From Clostridiales bacterium (GTDB taxonomy: Bacteria; Bacillota; Clostridia; Christensenellales; Aristaeellaceae), in assembly GCA_019419995.1 (NCBI GenBank), contig JAHZHZ010000007.1:1-64000 (forward strand): DNA of 64,000 bases, given 5' to 3'. How positions within the stretch are numbered: position 1 is the stretch's first letter; the number at the start of each line of letters is the position of its first letter. Under the pieces are notes generated by a model. It ran no database searches, was not told where the DNA came from, and was given only the letters and a program-made list of their open reading frames with translations. The position numbers and the translations under genes were made by a program. Of the stretch, positions 9,051-17,142 are shown piece after piece.

Positions 9051-9230
9051 TCAGTTGCTGTGCTGACGCTGATAGTCCTCAATCATCTTGCGAACCATTT
9101 CGCCGCCTACCTGACCAGCCTCCTTAGAGGACAGATGGCCGTTGTAGCCCTTGACCAGGTTCACACCCAGTTCACGCGCAACTTCGTACTTCATGTTGTT
9201 CATTGCGGTCTTGCTCTGGCTGTTCTGCAT
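9051..9230 (-). CDS. Alpha/beta-type small acid-soluble spore protein, short paralog
   Basis: A 59-residue protein read directly from the minus strand: ATG at 9230, TGA at 9051-9053, AAGGAGGTG upstream. It begins MQNSQSKTAMNNMKYEVARE and contains the spore-protein signatures MKYEVARELGV and KEAGQVGGEMVRKMIE. It is a close paralog of the neighbouring 66-residue protein and likewise should bind and protect forespore DNA. GPR protease should cleave within YEVARE. The ATG at 9230 is the only start in this frame with a ribosome site. The two genes may be transcribed together or separately; a modest hairpin lies between them near 9012-9046. Confidence 0.93.
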   Translation of the reverse strand: MQNSQSKTAMNNMKYEVARELGVNLVKGYNGHLSSKEAGQVGGEMVRKMIEDYQRQHSN

Positions 9231-9371
9231 TGTTCATTCACCTCCTTGCTTGAGTCTGAGCGTATTGTTGCCACGAAAAACACTTTTAGTCTGGAAAATC
9301 CCGGTTGGCAAACATTTCAATAAAAAAATCAGCGCGTTTTCTGCATTTTATAGATTGCGGCCCGGTACAAA

Positions 9372-9395
9372 AAAAGCGGCGAATTCGCCGCTTTT
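9372..9395 (-). terminator. Rho-independent terminator of recG
   Basis: Perfect stem AAAAGCGGCGAA/TTCGCCGCTTTT followed on the minus strand by a run of seven T, about 45 bases after the recG stop. Confidence 0.88.
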
Positions 9396-9438
9396 GTAAG
9401 CATTTGCGCTCTATTTTGTTCTGTGTTATCGCAAAATA

Positions 9439-11439
9439 TTAATTGAAAGCCGCATCCTGAAATTTTTTTAAATACGCCGCTTTCGCAAGTTCAATGACCA
9501 CCTGACTGTCCGGAGATTCGGGGTCCTTCAACAGAGCTCTGGCTTCGTCATGAACGACTTTTAACAGCTGCGTATCTCCCGCCAGATTGCCAACTCCCCA
9601 TGTAATCGGACCGGACTGACGAGTGCCAAAGAGATCGCCTGGGCCGCGAAGCTCCATATCCCGCTGGGCAATTTTAAAGCCGTCCGCTGTTGAGGCAAGA
9701 AATTTTAACCGTTCATTGGGCCCAGCCATCAAAAAGCACCAGGACTGTTGAGCCCCTCGGCCCACTCGTCCACGCAGTTGATGTAGCTGAGCCAGCCCAA
9801 AGCGTTCAGCATTTTCAATGACCATGACGCTGGCATTGGGAACATTTACGCCCACTTCAATGACCGTCGTGGCCACCAATACATCCGCCTCTCCCCGTCT
9901 GAACCGTTCCAACGCCGCCTCCTTGTCTGCTGCCTTCATGCGCCCGTGTACCAGTTCGATGCGCAGGTCCGCCAAATCCCGGGTGCGCAGATTTTCATAT
10001 ACCTGCTCTGCCGGAAGGGCATCCACAGCCTCGGACTCTTCCACCAGCGGACACACCACATATATCTGACGACCCTTTTTGACCTCTTCCCGCAAAAAGC
10101 CGTACATACCCTGACGCTTATCCTCGGGAACAATTCGAGTGCGCACTTCCCTGCGGCCGGGGGGAAGCTGGTCAATGATGGAAATATCCAGATCCCCATA
10201 GAGGATCAGAGATAAGCTGCGGGGAATTGGCGTAGCAGACATCACCAGAACATTGGTATCCGCGCCCTTTCTTTCCAACAGCGTCCGTTGGCGCACGCCA
10301 AATCGGTGCTGTTCATCGGTCACGGCCAATCCCAGGCGATGATAGCGCACATTCTCCGTGATCAACGCATGGGTACCGATGATGACATTCCACTCACCGG
10401 AGGCAATGGCTTCATGAGCCAACGCGTGCTGCTTCGCTGTGAGGCTTCCGGTGAGCAGCCCCACCTTCAACCCCATGTTTTCCAAGATGGCCTTTGCTCC
10501 ACTATAGTGCTGGCGCGCCAGCACCTCCGTAGGCGCCATCAATGCCGCCTGATAACCGCCGACACACGCCAGATACATCGCTCCAAAAGCCACCGCCGTC
10601 TTTCCGCTGCCCACATCCCCCTGAATCATCCTTGCCATGGCCGTGGATGCCCTCATATCCCGTGCCACTTCATAGAGTACCCGCTTTTGAGCGAGTGTGG
10701 GCGCAAACGACAGTTGGTTCCAGAAATTTTCAATGGATGCGTCCTCAAATTGAATCTGTATGCCCGGCACATCGCGTCCACGGCGCAGAGACATGGCCAA
10801 CTGGTACAGCAGCAGTTCTTCAAAGGCAATCCTCCTTCGAGCAGCCTCCAGCGCCTCCCGACTGTCGGGAAAATGCGCATTGCGCATGGCGAAGTTGCGC
10901 TCACACAGGCCATGGCGTCTGCGCATAGACTCGGGCAGTTCATCGGGCCACTGCCCCTCACAAATCTTCAGTGCAGCCTCAATGCTCTGGCGAACGGCTC
11001 GCGGCGGTACTCCCGGAATATTTCGATACACGCCCAGCAGCCCCTGTTCCCGCTCAATGACGGGACTACTGAGCTGAATGGTTCCGCCTCGGGCCTCGCA
11101 GCGACCATAGAGCATCAATTCCCGGCCGCGGACCAGCTGTTCCTTCAGCCATGGCTGGTTGTACCAAACTACCGGCAAAGTCTCGCTATCGTCGGTCACA
11201 TACACCCGGGTAATTACCAGTTTTCCTGCCCTGCGCTGAACTACTTCCCCGGCCACACGAACGCGAACAGAGACCATTTCTCCCGGGTGAATCTGGCTAA
11301 GAGGTGTAAAACTGGACAGGTCCCGATAGTCCCGTGGCAAAAACATCACCAGATCCCGCACCGAAAAGATGCCCACAGCTTCGAAAGCGCGTCGGCGGGC
11401 CGGACCGATACCCTTTATGGCCGAAAGCGGCAAATCCAT
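9439..11439 (-). CDS. recG: ATP-dependent DNA helicase RecG
   Basis: Remodels stalled replication forks and Holliday junctions; a cytoplasmic monomeric translocase. 666 residues, close to the family norm. The N-terminal wedge/OB domain covers about 1-150 (SAIKGIGPARRRAF, PRDYRDLS). Helicase motifs follow: Walker A GDVGSGKTAVAF near 275, DEQHRFG, VMSATPIPRSL, and the C-terminal VATTVIEVGVNVPNA and QLRGRVGRG. ATG 11439 with GGGGAG seven bases upstream is preferred over an upstream GTG at 11472, which would add eleven poorly conserved residues. It follows fakA in the common Firmicutes order yloU-fakA-recG, but a terminator separates it from fakA. Confidence 0.95.
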   Translation of the reverse strand: MDLPLSAIKGIGPARRRAFEAVGIFSVRDLVMFLPRDYRDLSSFTPLSQIHPGEMVSVRVRVAGEVVQRRAGKLVITRVYVTDDSETLPVVWYNQPWLKEQLVRGRELMLYGRCEARGGTIQLSSPVIEREQGLLGVYRNIPGVPPRAVRQSIEAALKICEGQWPDELPESMRRRHGLCERNFAMRNAHFPDSREALEAARRRIAFEELLLYQLAMSLRRGRDVPGIQIQFEDASIENFWNQLSFAPTLAQKRVLYEVARDMRASTAMARMIQGDVGSGKTAVAFGAMYLACVGGYQAALMAPTEVLARQHYSGAKAILENMGLKVGLLTGSLTAKQHALAHEAIASGEWNVIIGTHALITENVRYHRLGLAVTDEQHRFGVRQRTLLERKGADTNVLVMSATPIPRSLSLILYGDLDISIIDQLPPGRREVRTRIVPEDKRQGMYGFLREEVKKGRQIYVVCPLVEESEAVDALPAEQVYENLRTRDLADLRIELVHGRMKAADKEAALERFRRGEADVLVATTVIEVGVNVPNASVMVIENAERFGLAQLHQLRGRVGRGAQQSWCFLMAGPNERLKFLASTADGFKIAQRDMELRGPGDLFGTRQSGPITWGVGNLAGDTQLLKVVHDEARALLKDPESPDSQVVIELAKAAYLKKFQDAAFN

Positions 11440-11515
11440 GGTAAATCTCCCCTTTTTTATTCCTTCGGCCACCTTCAGGGCCTCAGCCGATGCCCATGCG
11501 TTATCCGGCCCTCGA

Positions 11516-11545
11516 TAAAAAAATCCGGCGATTTCTCGCCGGACC
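11516..11545 (-). terminator. Terminator after fakA, before recG
   Basis: Stem TCCGGCGA-tttc-TCGCCGGA (11524-11543), followed on the minus strand by seven T. It lies between the fakA stop (11559) and the recG start. RecG expression may therefore depend on readthrough or an unseen promoter. Confidence 0.8.
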
Positions 11546-11558
11546 AGATCTTATTCAT

Positions 11559-13211
11559 TCATTCCACGGCAATGAGATAATAATACAGGGGCTGGCCTCC
11601 GTTCTGTATTTCCACATCGCAGTCAGGATATTCCCGCTCCAAGTCCTCACAGAGCTTACGGGCTTCGGCTTCGGATATATCACTGCCGTAGTAAACTGTG
11701 ATCAGCGTGGCTTCATCATGAACCATCTTTTCGGTCACTTTCATGCCCACCTGATGGATATCCTCTCCCAGCACGCTGAGCTTATTATCAATCATTCCCA
11801 TGATATCGCCCTGGTGAATCTGCTGATCCTCATAAGTCGTATCTCGAACAGCATAAGTGATGGAAGCGGTATGTACACTCTCCGCCGCCTCTGTCATAGC
11901 CGCCGTGTTTTCCTCCACGCTCATCTCCTGAGAGAAGGCCAGCATGGCGGAAATTCCCATGGGTACGGACTTAGTGGGCAAAACCACCACGTTTTTCTTC
12001 GTCAGCTCGGTCGCCTGCTGAGCGGCCAGGATAATATTGGTATTGTTGGGCAGGATAAACACATTTTTAGCATGCGTCGCCTCCACAGCCTGTGCCAAAT
12101 CCTGAATGCTGGGATTCATTGTCTGGCCGCCATCCACAATCTCATCCACCATCAAATCCCTGAAAATATCGGCCAGACCATCGCCCAAAGCAACGGCTAC
12201 AATACCATATTCCTTCATTTGGGCCGCCTCGCTTTCAGCGCGGGCAGCTTCCCTCTCCCGGGCCTCCTCAAACATGTTGTCGATCTTGATGGCATCCAGT
12301 TCACCCAATTCCAATGCATACTGGATGGCTTTGCCCGGATCGTTGGTATGCACGTGCACCTTGACCACGGAAAGATCCGAAATCACCAGCACGCAATCGC
12401 CGATTTTTTCCAGGCGCTTGCGCAAACGAACCACATCCCCCTCCTTCATATCTGGATGAGGATGGGATACGATAAATTCGGTACAATAGCCAAAGCGAAT
12501 ATCTTCGATGCGCAGATCAGCATGTTCATCGATAAACTCACCGGGCATGGCCTCCGCCTGTACGGAATCAGAGCCTTCTCCAATCTCCACGCTCTCACCC
12601 GTCAGAGCCGCATACATGCCTCTGAAGATGACCATCAGACCCATGCCGCCGCTATCTACCACGCCCGCCTGTTTGAGCACGGGCAACATTTCGGGCGTCT
12701 TTTTCAAAATAGCGTCGCCGGAAGTGAGCAGGAGTTTAAACAGCTCTTCCAGATCTGCACACTTGTACCCGGATTTCTCCAAATCCTCCGCAATGACCCG
12801 AATCACCGTCAGAATAGTGCCCTCCTTGGGCTTCATCACCGCCTTGTAGGCGGTGTTGGCTCCCTGACGGATTGCCTGAATCATCAGCGGCACATCAATT
12901 TCCTCATGGCCATCCAGCCCTCGAGCCAAACCGCGCAGGATCTGGCTGAGAATTACGCCAGAGTTTCCCCGCGCTCCCTTAAGCGCACCTCTGGCCACAG
13001 CATCCGCCACATCGGTGACCGCCGTATATCGCTTTGCGTTCATTTCCTTAATGGCCGCGGTAATCGTCTGGGACATATTGGATCCCGTATCTCCATCGGG
13101 CACCGGAAATACATTCAGAGCATCGACGCTCTCACGGTTTTTCACCAGCAGAGCCGCACCGGAAGAAAGCATCTCCTTGAGCGCCATGCCATCTATCTTC
13201 GTTATAGCCAT
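11559..13211 (-). CDS. fakA: DAK2-domain fatty acid kinase-like protein (FakA/YloV)
   Basis: 550 residues. The N-terminal DhaL/DAK2 kinase domain has the nucleotide/metal motif NVFPVPDGDTGSNMSQT near residue 35-50, then GNSGVILSQILRG. A middle region and a C-terminal FakA domain (FILPNNTNIILAA) follow. FakA phosphorylates fatty acids bound by a FakB/DegV partner, feeding phospholipid synthesis; no FakB is in this window. ATG 13211 has GGAGGG at five bases; a TTG at 13223 sits inside that ribosome site. It is directly downstream of the Asp23-family gene yloU, a conserved pairing. Confidence 0.9.
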   Translation of the reverse strand: MAITKIDGMALKEMLSSGAALLVKNRESVDALNVFPVPDGDTGSNMSQTITAAIKEMNAKRYTAVTDVADAVARGALKGARGNSGVILSQILRGLARGLDGHEEIDVPLMIQAIRQGANTAYKAVMKPKEGTILTVIRVIAEDLEKSGYKCADLEELFKLLLTSGDAILKKTPEMLPVLKQAGVVDSGGMGLMVIFRGMYAALTGESVEIGEGSDSVQAEAMPGEFIDEHADLRIEDIRFGYCTEFIVSHPHPDMKEGDVVRLRKRLEKIGDCVLVISDLSVVKVHVHTNDPGKAIQYALELGELDAIKIDNMFEEAREREAARAESEAAQMKEYGIVAVALGDGLADIFRDLMVDEIVDGGQTMNPSIQDLAQAVEATHAKNVFILPNNTNIILAAQQATELTKKNVVVLPTKSVPMGISAMLAFSQEMSVEENTAAMTEAAESVHTASITYAVRDTTYEDQQIHQGDIMGMIDNKLSVLGEDIHQVGMKVTEKMVHDEATLITVYYGSDISEAEARKLCEDLEREYPDCDVEIQNGGQPLYYYLIAVE

Positions 13212-13235
13212 CTTTCCCTCCAACTATCCCACCGC

Positions 13236-13586
13236 TCAGACGCGGATGTCCTCGACACAGACGTTTACACGCCCCACCGGGATTCCCGTAAGATGCTCTA
13301 CCTTGTATTTCACTGTCTCAATAATTGAAGCGGCAACCGCACTGATTGAAATTCCATATTCAACAATGATGAACAGATCAATATCCACCTTATCGCCAGA
13401 GGAACGTACTTTCACGCCGCGGCCAAGATTTTCTCTGCCCATCAGCTGAACAATGCCGTCGGTGGAGCGCTTGGACGCCATACCGACGATACCATAGCAA
13501 TCCAACGCCGCATAGCCTGCTACGCGAACCAGCACATCGTCATTGACCGTTACGAGGCCGAGCTCGGTTGTAAATCTGCAATCCAT
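13236..13586 (-). CDS. Asp23/Gls24 family envelope-stress protein (YloU-like)
   Basis: 116 residues with the Asp23 fold pattern: alternating strands, V..IA..AA..C.GIVGM near the start and VNVCVEDIRV at the end. Members are small cytosolic or membrane-associated proteins linked to cell envelope homeostasis and, through genomic pairing, to FakA-type fatty acid kinase; no enzymatic activity is known. ATG 13586 follows GGAGG. It is the first gene of the yloU-fakA unit and diverges from rpmB, the same arrangement as in many Firmicutes. Confidence 0.88.
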   Translation of the reverse strand: MDCRFTTELGLVTVNDDVLVRVAGYAALDCYGIVGMASKRSTDGIVQLMGRENLGRGVKVRSSGDKVDIDLFIIVEYGISISAVAASIIETVKYKVEHLTGIPVGRVNVCVEDIRV

Positions 13587-13672
13587 GTCACAACCTCCGT
13601 TCAGGTATTGAACTCATGTTTCCCGCACTATGCGGGGTGCATTCAGTCACGAATACACTTCCACTCGCTATC

Positions 13673-13701
13673 AGTATAACTTTTTTTTGCTCAATATGCA
13701 A
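13673..13701 (-). promoter_or_regulatory. Promoter of yloU-fakA
   Basis: Minus strand TTGCAT (13701-13696), 17-bp spacer, TATACT (13678-13673). The roughly 80-base leader holds a small stem, CCCGCA-cta-TGCGGG (13622-13636), which could affect translation of yloU. Confidence 0.7.
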
Positions 13702-13804
13702 GCGTATTATGAAAAAACCAATGGAAATCCCCATTGCTTCCCCCCGTAAAGGAGCCGTGTAAAAACACAAACAGAGGTTTTTTTGAATTTTACACACCAA
13801 GCAC

Positions 13805-13833
13805 TTGTGTTTTGTGCCATTCGGTGGTATAAT
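13805..13833 (+). promoter_or_regulatory. Promoter of rpmB
   Basis: TTGTGT (13805-13810), 17-bp spacer, perfect TATAAT (13828-13833), followed by a strong GGAGG before the ATG at 13880. Confidence 0.75.
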
Positions 13834-13879
13834 TCATGTGTTTTGATGTGACATACCCTTGAAGGAGGTGTGATAGAGT

Positions 13880-14071
13880 ATGAGAAAGTTTTGTGAAGTT
13901 TGCGGCAAGGGCGTAGTTTACGGTAACAACGTCAGCCACTCCAACCGCAAGACGCGCCGCACCTGGGCTCCCAACACGCAAAAGGTCAAAGTGCTTGTCA
14001 ATGGCGTGCCCAAGAGCATGTCCGTCTGCACGCGTTGCCTGCGCAGCAATAAGGTTGAGCGCGCTCTGTAA
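13880..14071 (+). CDS. rpmB: 50S ribosomal protein L28
   Basis: 63 residues, basic, with the L28 hallmark N-terminus (CEVCGKGVVYGNNVSHSN) and a C-terminal CTRCLRSNKV. The two Cys pairs form the zinc-binding version of the protein. L28 binds 23S rRNA near the E site of the large subunit. The gene is alone between its own promoter and terminator, divergent from yloU. Confidence 0.97.
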   Translation: MRKFCEVCGKGVVYGNNVSHSNRKTRRTWAPNTQKVKVLVNGVPKSMSVCTRCLRSNKVERAL

Positions 14072-14083
14072 TCTTTTAAGTAT

Positions 14084-14132
14084 AAAACGGATGGGTTTGC
14101 CGCATGGGCATTCCCATCCGTTTTTATTTTTA
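14084..14132 (+). terminator. Terminator of rpmB, probably bidirectional
   Basis: Stem AACGGATGGG (14086-14095) pairs with CCCATCCGTT (14113-14122), followed by TTTATTTTT. It may also end the convergent small membrane-protein gene, since the minus strand shows a T-containing tail as well. Confidence 0.85.
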
Positions 14133-14155
14133 ATCCGGCAATGCATCCTTACAAC

Positions 14156-14338
14156 TCAATTAAAGCGCCAAATCAGGAAGCCAATGCTGATGAGCAATAC
14201 TGCCAGCACTGAAGTCCAGACCCAATATGGAACAAACAATAGCAGAACCAGCACCCCCACCGCCATCAGCACGATGCCGGCGATTCTGGTTTTTGAATCA
14301 TTGCTGCCGCCGGATTTTCCAACGCAATATTTGCGCAT
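14156..14338 (-). CDS. Small two-helix membrane protein, unknown
   Basis: 60 residues from ATG 14338, with GGGAGG upstream. A short polar N-terminus (MRKYCVGKSGGSND) is followed by two adjacent hydrophobic segments, about 17-36 and 38-57, separated by a Pro-Tyr-Trp turn, ending in a basic tail (WRFN). It looks like a small inner membrane protein with both helices packed as a hairpin. I do not recognise a family. It is convergent with rpmB and divergent from zapA. Confidence 0.6.
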   Translation of the reverse strand: MRKYCVGKSGGSNDSKTRIAGIVLMAVGVLVLLLFVPYWVWTSVLAVLLISIGFLIWRFN

Positions 14339-14442
14339 ATCCTCGCCTCCCGTCTGCACTCCCACACGAGCCATACAGTCAAGGATATGCACAACATTGG
14401 CCAGGCGTGCCTGCCTGGCACAATTTCTTTTGGGAACGCTTG

Positions 14443-14471
14443 TTGGATTGTCTCTGATATGGTATTATAAG
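14443..14471 (+). promoter_or_regulatory. Promoter of the zapA-U32-mutS2 run
   Basis: TTGGAT (14443-14448), 17-bp spacer, TATAAG (14466-14471), about 72 bases upstream of zapA. No terminator is seen until after the HtrA-like gene at 22832, so this may serve a long unit. Confidence 0.6.
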
Positions 14472-14542
14472 AATGGAATATTATATGCGAATGGCAGGGG
14501 AATACTGGGCCCCGCGTGCCGGACGCCTGTGAGGAAGATATC

Positions 14543-14833
14543 ATGCAAAAGAAAATAAAAACTACCGTGCGCATTGCAGGCAGGGATTACGCGATTTCCA
14601 GCTACGATTCCGAGGACTACGTTCATGGTGTGGCCGAATGGGTAGATCGCCGCATGCGGGAACTGCATCAGGCGACTCGCTTGCCCGGTGGGCAACTGGC
14701 CGTACTCACCGCCATCAATGCCGTGGACGATATGATGAAGTCCCGGGAGGAAATCCGCCGCCTGAAACGAGAGCTGGAAACAGCGCGCAATGAAATTTCC
14801 CAGTTAAAGGATCAAATTCATGAACAAACCTGA
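14543..14833 (+). CDS. zapA: Cell division protein ZapA
   Basis: 96 residues from ATG 14543 (GAGGAAG upstream). The N-terminal part has the ZapA pattern (TTVRIAGRDYAISSYDSEDYV) and the C-terminal half is a coiled coil (REEIRRLKRELETARNEI) that dimerises. ZapA bundles FtsZ filaments at the Z ring. It overlaps the next gene by 14 bases. The linkage zapA-U32-mutS2 is common in Clostridia. Confidence 0.88.
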   Translation: MQKKIKTTVRIAGRDYAISSYDSEDYVHGVAEWVDRRMRELHQATRLPGGQLAVLTAINAVDDMMKSREEIRRLKRELETARNEISQLKDQIHEQT

Positions 14834-17141
14834 ACTGCTTTCACCCGCCGGCAGTGGACCCGCCATGGTAGCCGCTGTACAGTGCGGTGCAGACGCCATC
14901 TATCTGGGGGCAGGCGACTTTAACGCCCGCAAAAGCGCCGATAACTTTGAGGATGAACTCGCGGGCGCAGTGGGGTATTGCCACGCCCGAGGCGTCAAGG
15001 TATACGTCACCTTAAACACCATGGTGCGTCAGGACGAATTGGCCCGATTGGAGGCCACCATTGAAAAAATCTGCTGTGCGGGCGCTGACGGCGCAATCGT
15101 GCAGGACTTGGGCGTGGTTCGCATTCTTCGCCAGATGGCACCCCAGTTGCCCCTGCATGCAAGCACTCAAATGGCGGTGCACAATCCTCAAGGCGTGGAT
15201 TTTCTGGTGAAGAACGGCTTTAAGCGGGTCGTACTTGCCCGGGAAATGACGCACGAGGAAATTGCCCGCTGTGCAGGTCGCGGCGCTGAATTGGAGGTTT
15301 TTATCCATGGTGCGCTCTGCGTCAGCTGTTCCGGTCAGTGCCTGATGTCCTCCATGATCGGAGGTCGCAGTGGAAACCGTGGCCTTTGTGCCCAACCCTG
15401 TCGTCTTCCCTACCGGCTGAATGACCGTCAGGGGTACCTCCTGTCCACAAAGGATTTATGCAGTCTGGATGATCTTGCGGCGCTGATACAGGCGGGCGCA
15501 TCCAGTTTAAAAATTGAAGGCAGACTCAAACGGCCTGAATATGTAGCCGTGACTACGAAGATTTACCGCCAGTCGCTAGACGCACTGGCGGCGGACATCC
15601 CCTTCGATACCGCAGCCGCTCGGAAAGAGCTTGCTCAAATGTTTAATCGCGGAGGATTCACCCGTGGCTATGGCCCCGGACTCAGAGATTCGGAACTGAT
15701 GTTTTCACAACAGCCAAATCATCTGGGCGTTGAAGTAGGCGCCTGCCGCCGCAATGGAGAAATTCAGCTGGATACCCGTATCGAAGCCGGAGATGTTCTG
15801 GTGTTGCGCCGCAGCACTGGCGATACACCTGTGCGCCTGGGGGAACGTTCTTCCGGCCGCCTTTTACTGCAGCAAGCTCGCAGCGGCGATCTTTTGATTC
15901 GATTGGTTTCCCAGGCTCAACAGCGCAATGCCCTGAACGACATGGGAGAAACCAAAAAATTTGACGTGGATATGCAGTTGGTGCTGCACAAGGCCTCACC
16001 CGCTCGGCTGACCCTGTCCGATGGGATACATGAGATCTGTGTCTCAGGTGAAATGGTTCAGGCAGCCCAGAACCTGCGCGCAAATGAGGAACGAATTCGG
16101 GCGCAGATGGAAAAATTGGGCAATACTCCCTTTTCGCTGAGGAGCTTTTCTCTGGACATGGATCCGGACGCACATTTGAGTGTCTCCGCCCTCAATGGAT
16201 TGCGACGACTGGCTGTGGATAAACTCATTGAAGCGCGAATGGGAGCGCCCATTCCCTGTGCGCCCATGGCGCTTCCCGAATCCATCCCTGAAGCGAACAG
16301 CCCGTGTGAATTATCCGTCGAAAGCGGCAGCACAGAAATCCTTTGCCGCGCTCTGGCTGCGGGGGCTCATCGAGTTGTGTTCGCGCCGGAGGATTTGCGT
16401 CCGGAAGCACTCGATGCAGCGCTATTGCGGCTGCCGGAACGCTTCGACCTAGCCCTTCCACTGGTGGCAGGCGAAAAGACATTGGAAATTTTGCATCAGT
16501 GGGCACAAAAAAACGCGGGGCGCATCTCCATGACCCATATTTCCAACGTGGGCCAGATGCAATTGCGCTGGCCAGGCACGTTGGCCGGAAACTATCCGCT
16601 CAACATCGCTAACAATTCAGCCGTAGCTCAATTGGCAGATTGGGGCTTGAATTGCTACACGCCCTCCGTGGAGCTCAACCGAGGGCAGATTTCCCAGCTG
16701 GGAGGAACGCGCCAACTTGTGGTGTACGGCGCACTGCCGCTAATGCAGCTACGCCATTGTCCGCTGCGGGCAACGGCGAACTCGTCCGGCCCACATCTCA
16801 ACTGTCGGCACTGCGACCACTGCGCGCCGGAGGCGCACTGCAACCGACAGGTTCTGGTAGATCGCACCGGGACACGCTTCCCTCTACGTCGCATCGTCAC
16901 ACCCGAGGGCTGCGTGGTACAGCTGCTCAACAGTGCAAAAATGATGCTTCTGCGACGGTCTTCGTCTCTGCCGTCCTGTTCTCAATGGCGTATGCTGGTG
17001 AACGGGGATGAGCCGGTGGAACTGCTGGTCAGGCAACACCTTATGGCGCTGAAGGGAGACAACCCCCGGAGCGATGAGAGCTGGGCCATTTGGGAGCACA
17101 CACAAACCACGACTGGGCATTATTTCCGAGGAGCAGAGTAG
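14820..17141 (+). CDS. Long U32 family protein with DUF3656-type C-terminus (RlhA-like)
   Basis: 773 residues. The N-terminal U32 barrel (PELLSPAGSGPAMVAAVQCGADAI) carries the family signature VFIHGALCVSCSGQCLMSS near residue 160-180 and GLCAQPCRLPY. A DUF3656-like extension follows, then a C-terminal region with a Cys/His cluster (CRHCDHCAPEAHC). Long U32 members such as RlhA hydroxylate C2501 of 23S rRNA, while others act on tRNA. Which RNA is modified here cannot be read from sequence. It starts inside zapA and its stop is one base before mutS2, so the three are coupled. Confidence 0.83.
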   Translation: MNKPELLSPAGSGPAMVAAVQCGADAIYLGAGDFNARKSADNFEDELAGAVGYCHARGVKVYVTLNTMVRQDELARLEATIEKICCAGADGAIVQDLGVVRILRQMAPQLPLHASTQMAVHNPQGVDFLVKNGFKRVVLAREMTHEEIARCAGRGAELEVFIHGALCVSCSGQCLMSSMIGGRSGNRGLCAQPCRLPYRLNDRQGYLLSTKDLCSLDDLAALIQAGASSLKIEGRLKRPEYVAVTTKIYRQSLDALAADIPFDTAAARKELAQMFNRGGFTRGYGPGLRDSELMFSQQPNHLGVEVGACRRNGEIQLDTRIEAGDVLVLRRSTGDTPVRLGERSSGRLLLQQARSGDLLIRLVSQAQQRNALNDMGETKKFDVDMQLVLHKASPARLTLSDGIHEICVSGEMVQAAQNLRANEERIRAQMEKLGNTPFSLRSFSLDMDPDAHLSVSALNGLRRLAVDKLIEARMGAPIPCAPMALPESIPEANSPCELSVESGSTEILCRALAAGAHRVVFAPEDLRPEALDAALLRLPERFDLALPLVAGEKTLEILHQWAQKNAGRISMTHISNVGQMQLRWPGTLAGNYPLNIANNSAVAQLADWGLNCYTPSVELNRGQISQLGGTRQLVVYGALPLMQLRHCPLRATANSSGPHLNCRHCDHCAPEAHCNRQVLVDRTGTRFPLRRIVTPEGCVVQLLNSAKMMLLRRSSSLPSCSQWRMLVNGDEPVELLVRQHLMALKGDNPRSDESWAIWEHTQTTTGHYFRGAE

Positions 17142-17142
17142 T

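Noticed and set aside
10288..11580. 430-residue plus-strand open frame
   Set aside because: Lies entirely opposite recG, without a ribosome site or protein-like pattern. It is a shadow of the GC-rich coding strand.
11490..13328. 612-residue plus-strand open frame
   Set aside because: Opposite fakA, His-rich and low in recognisable motifs. fakA has all family signatures in the other strand.
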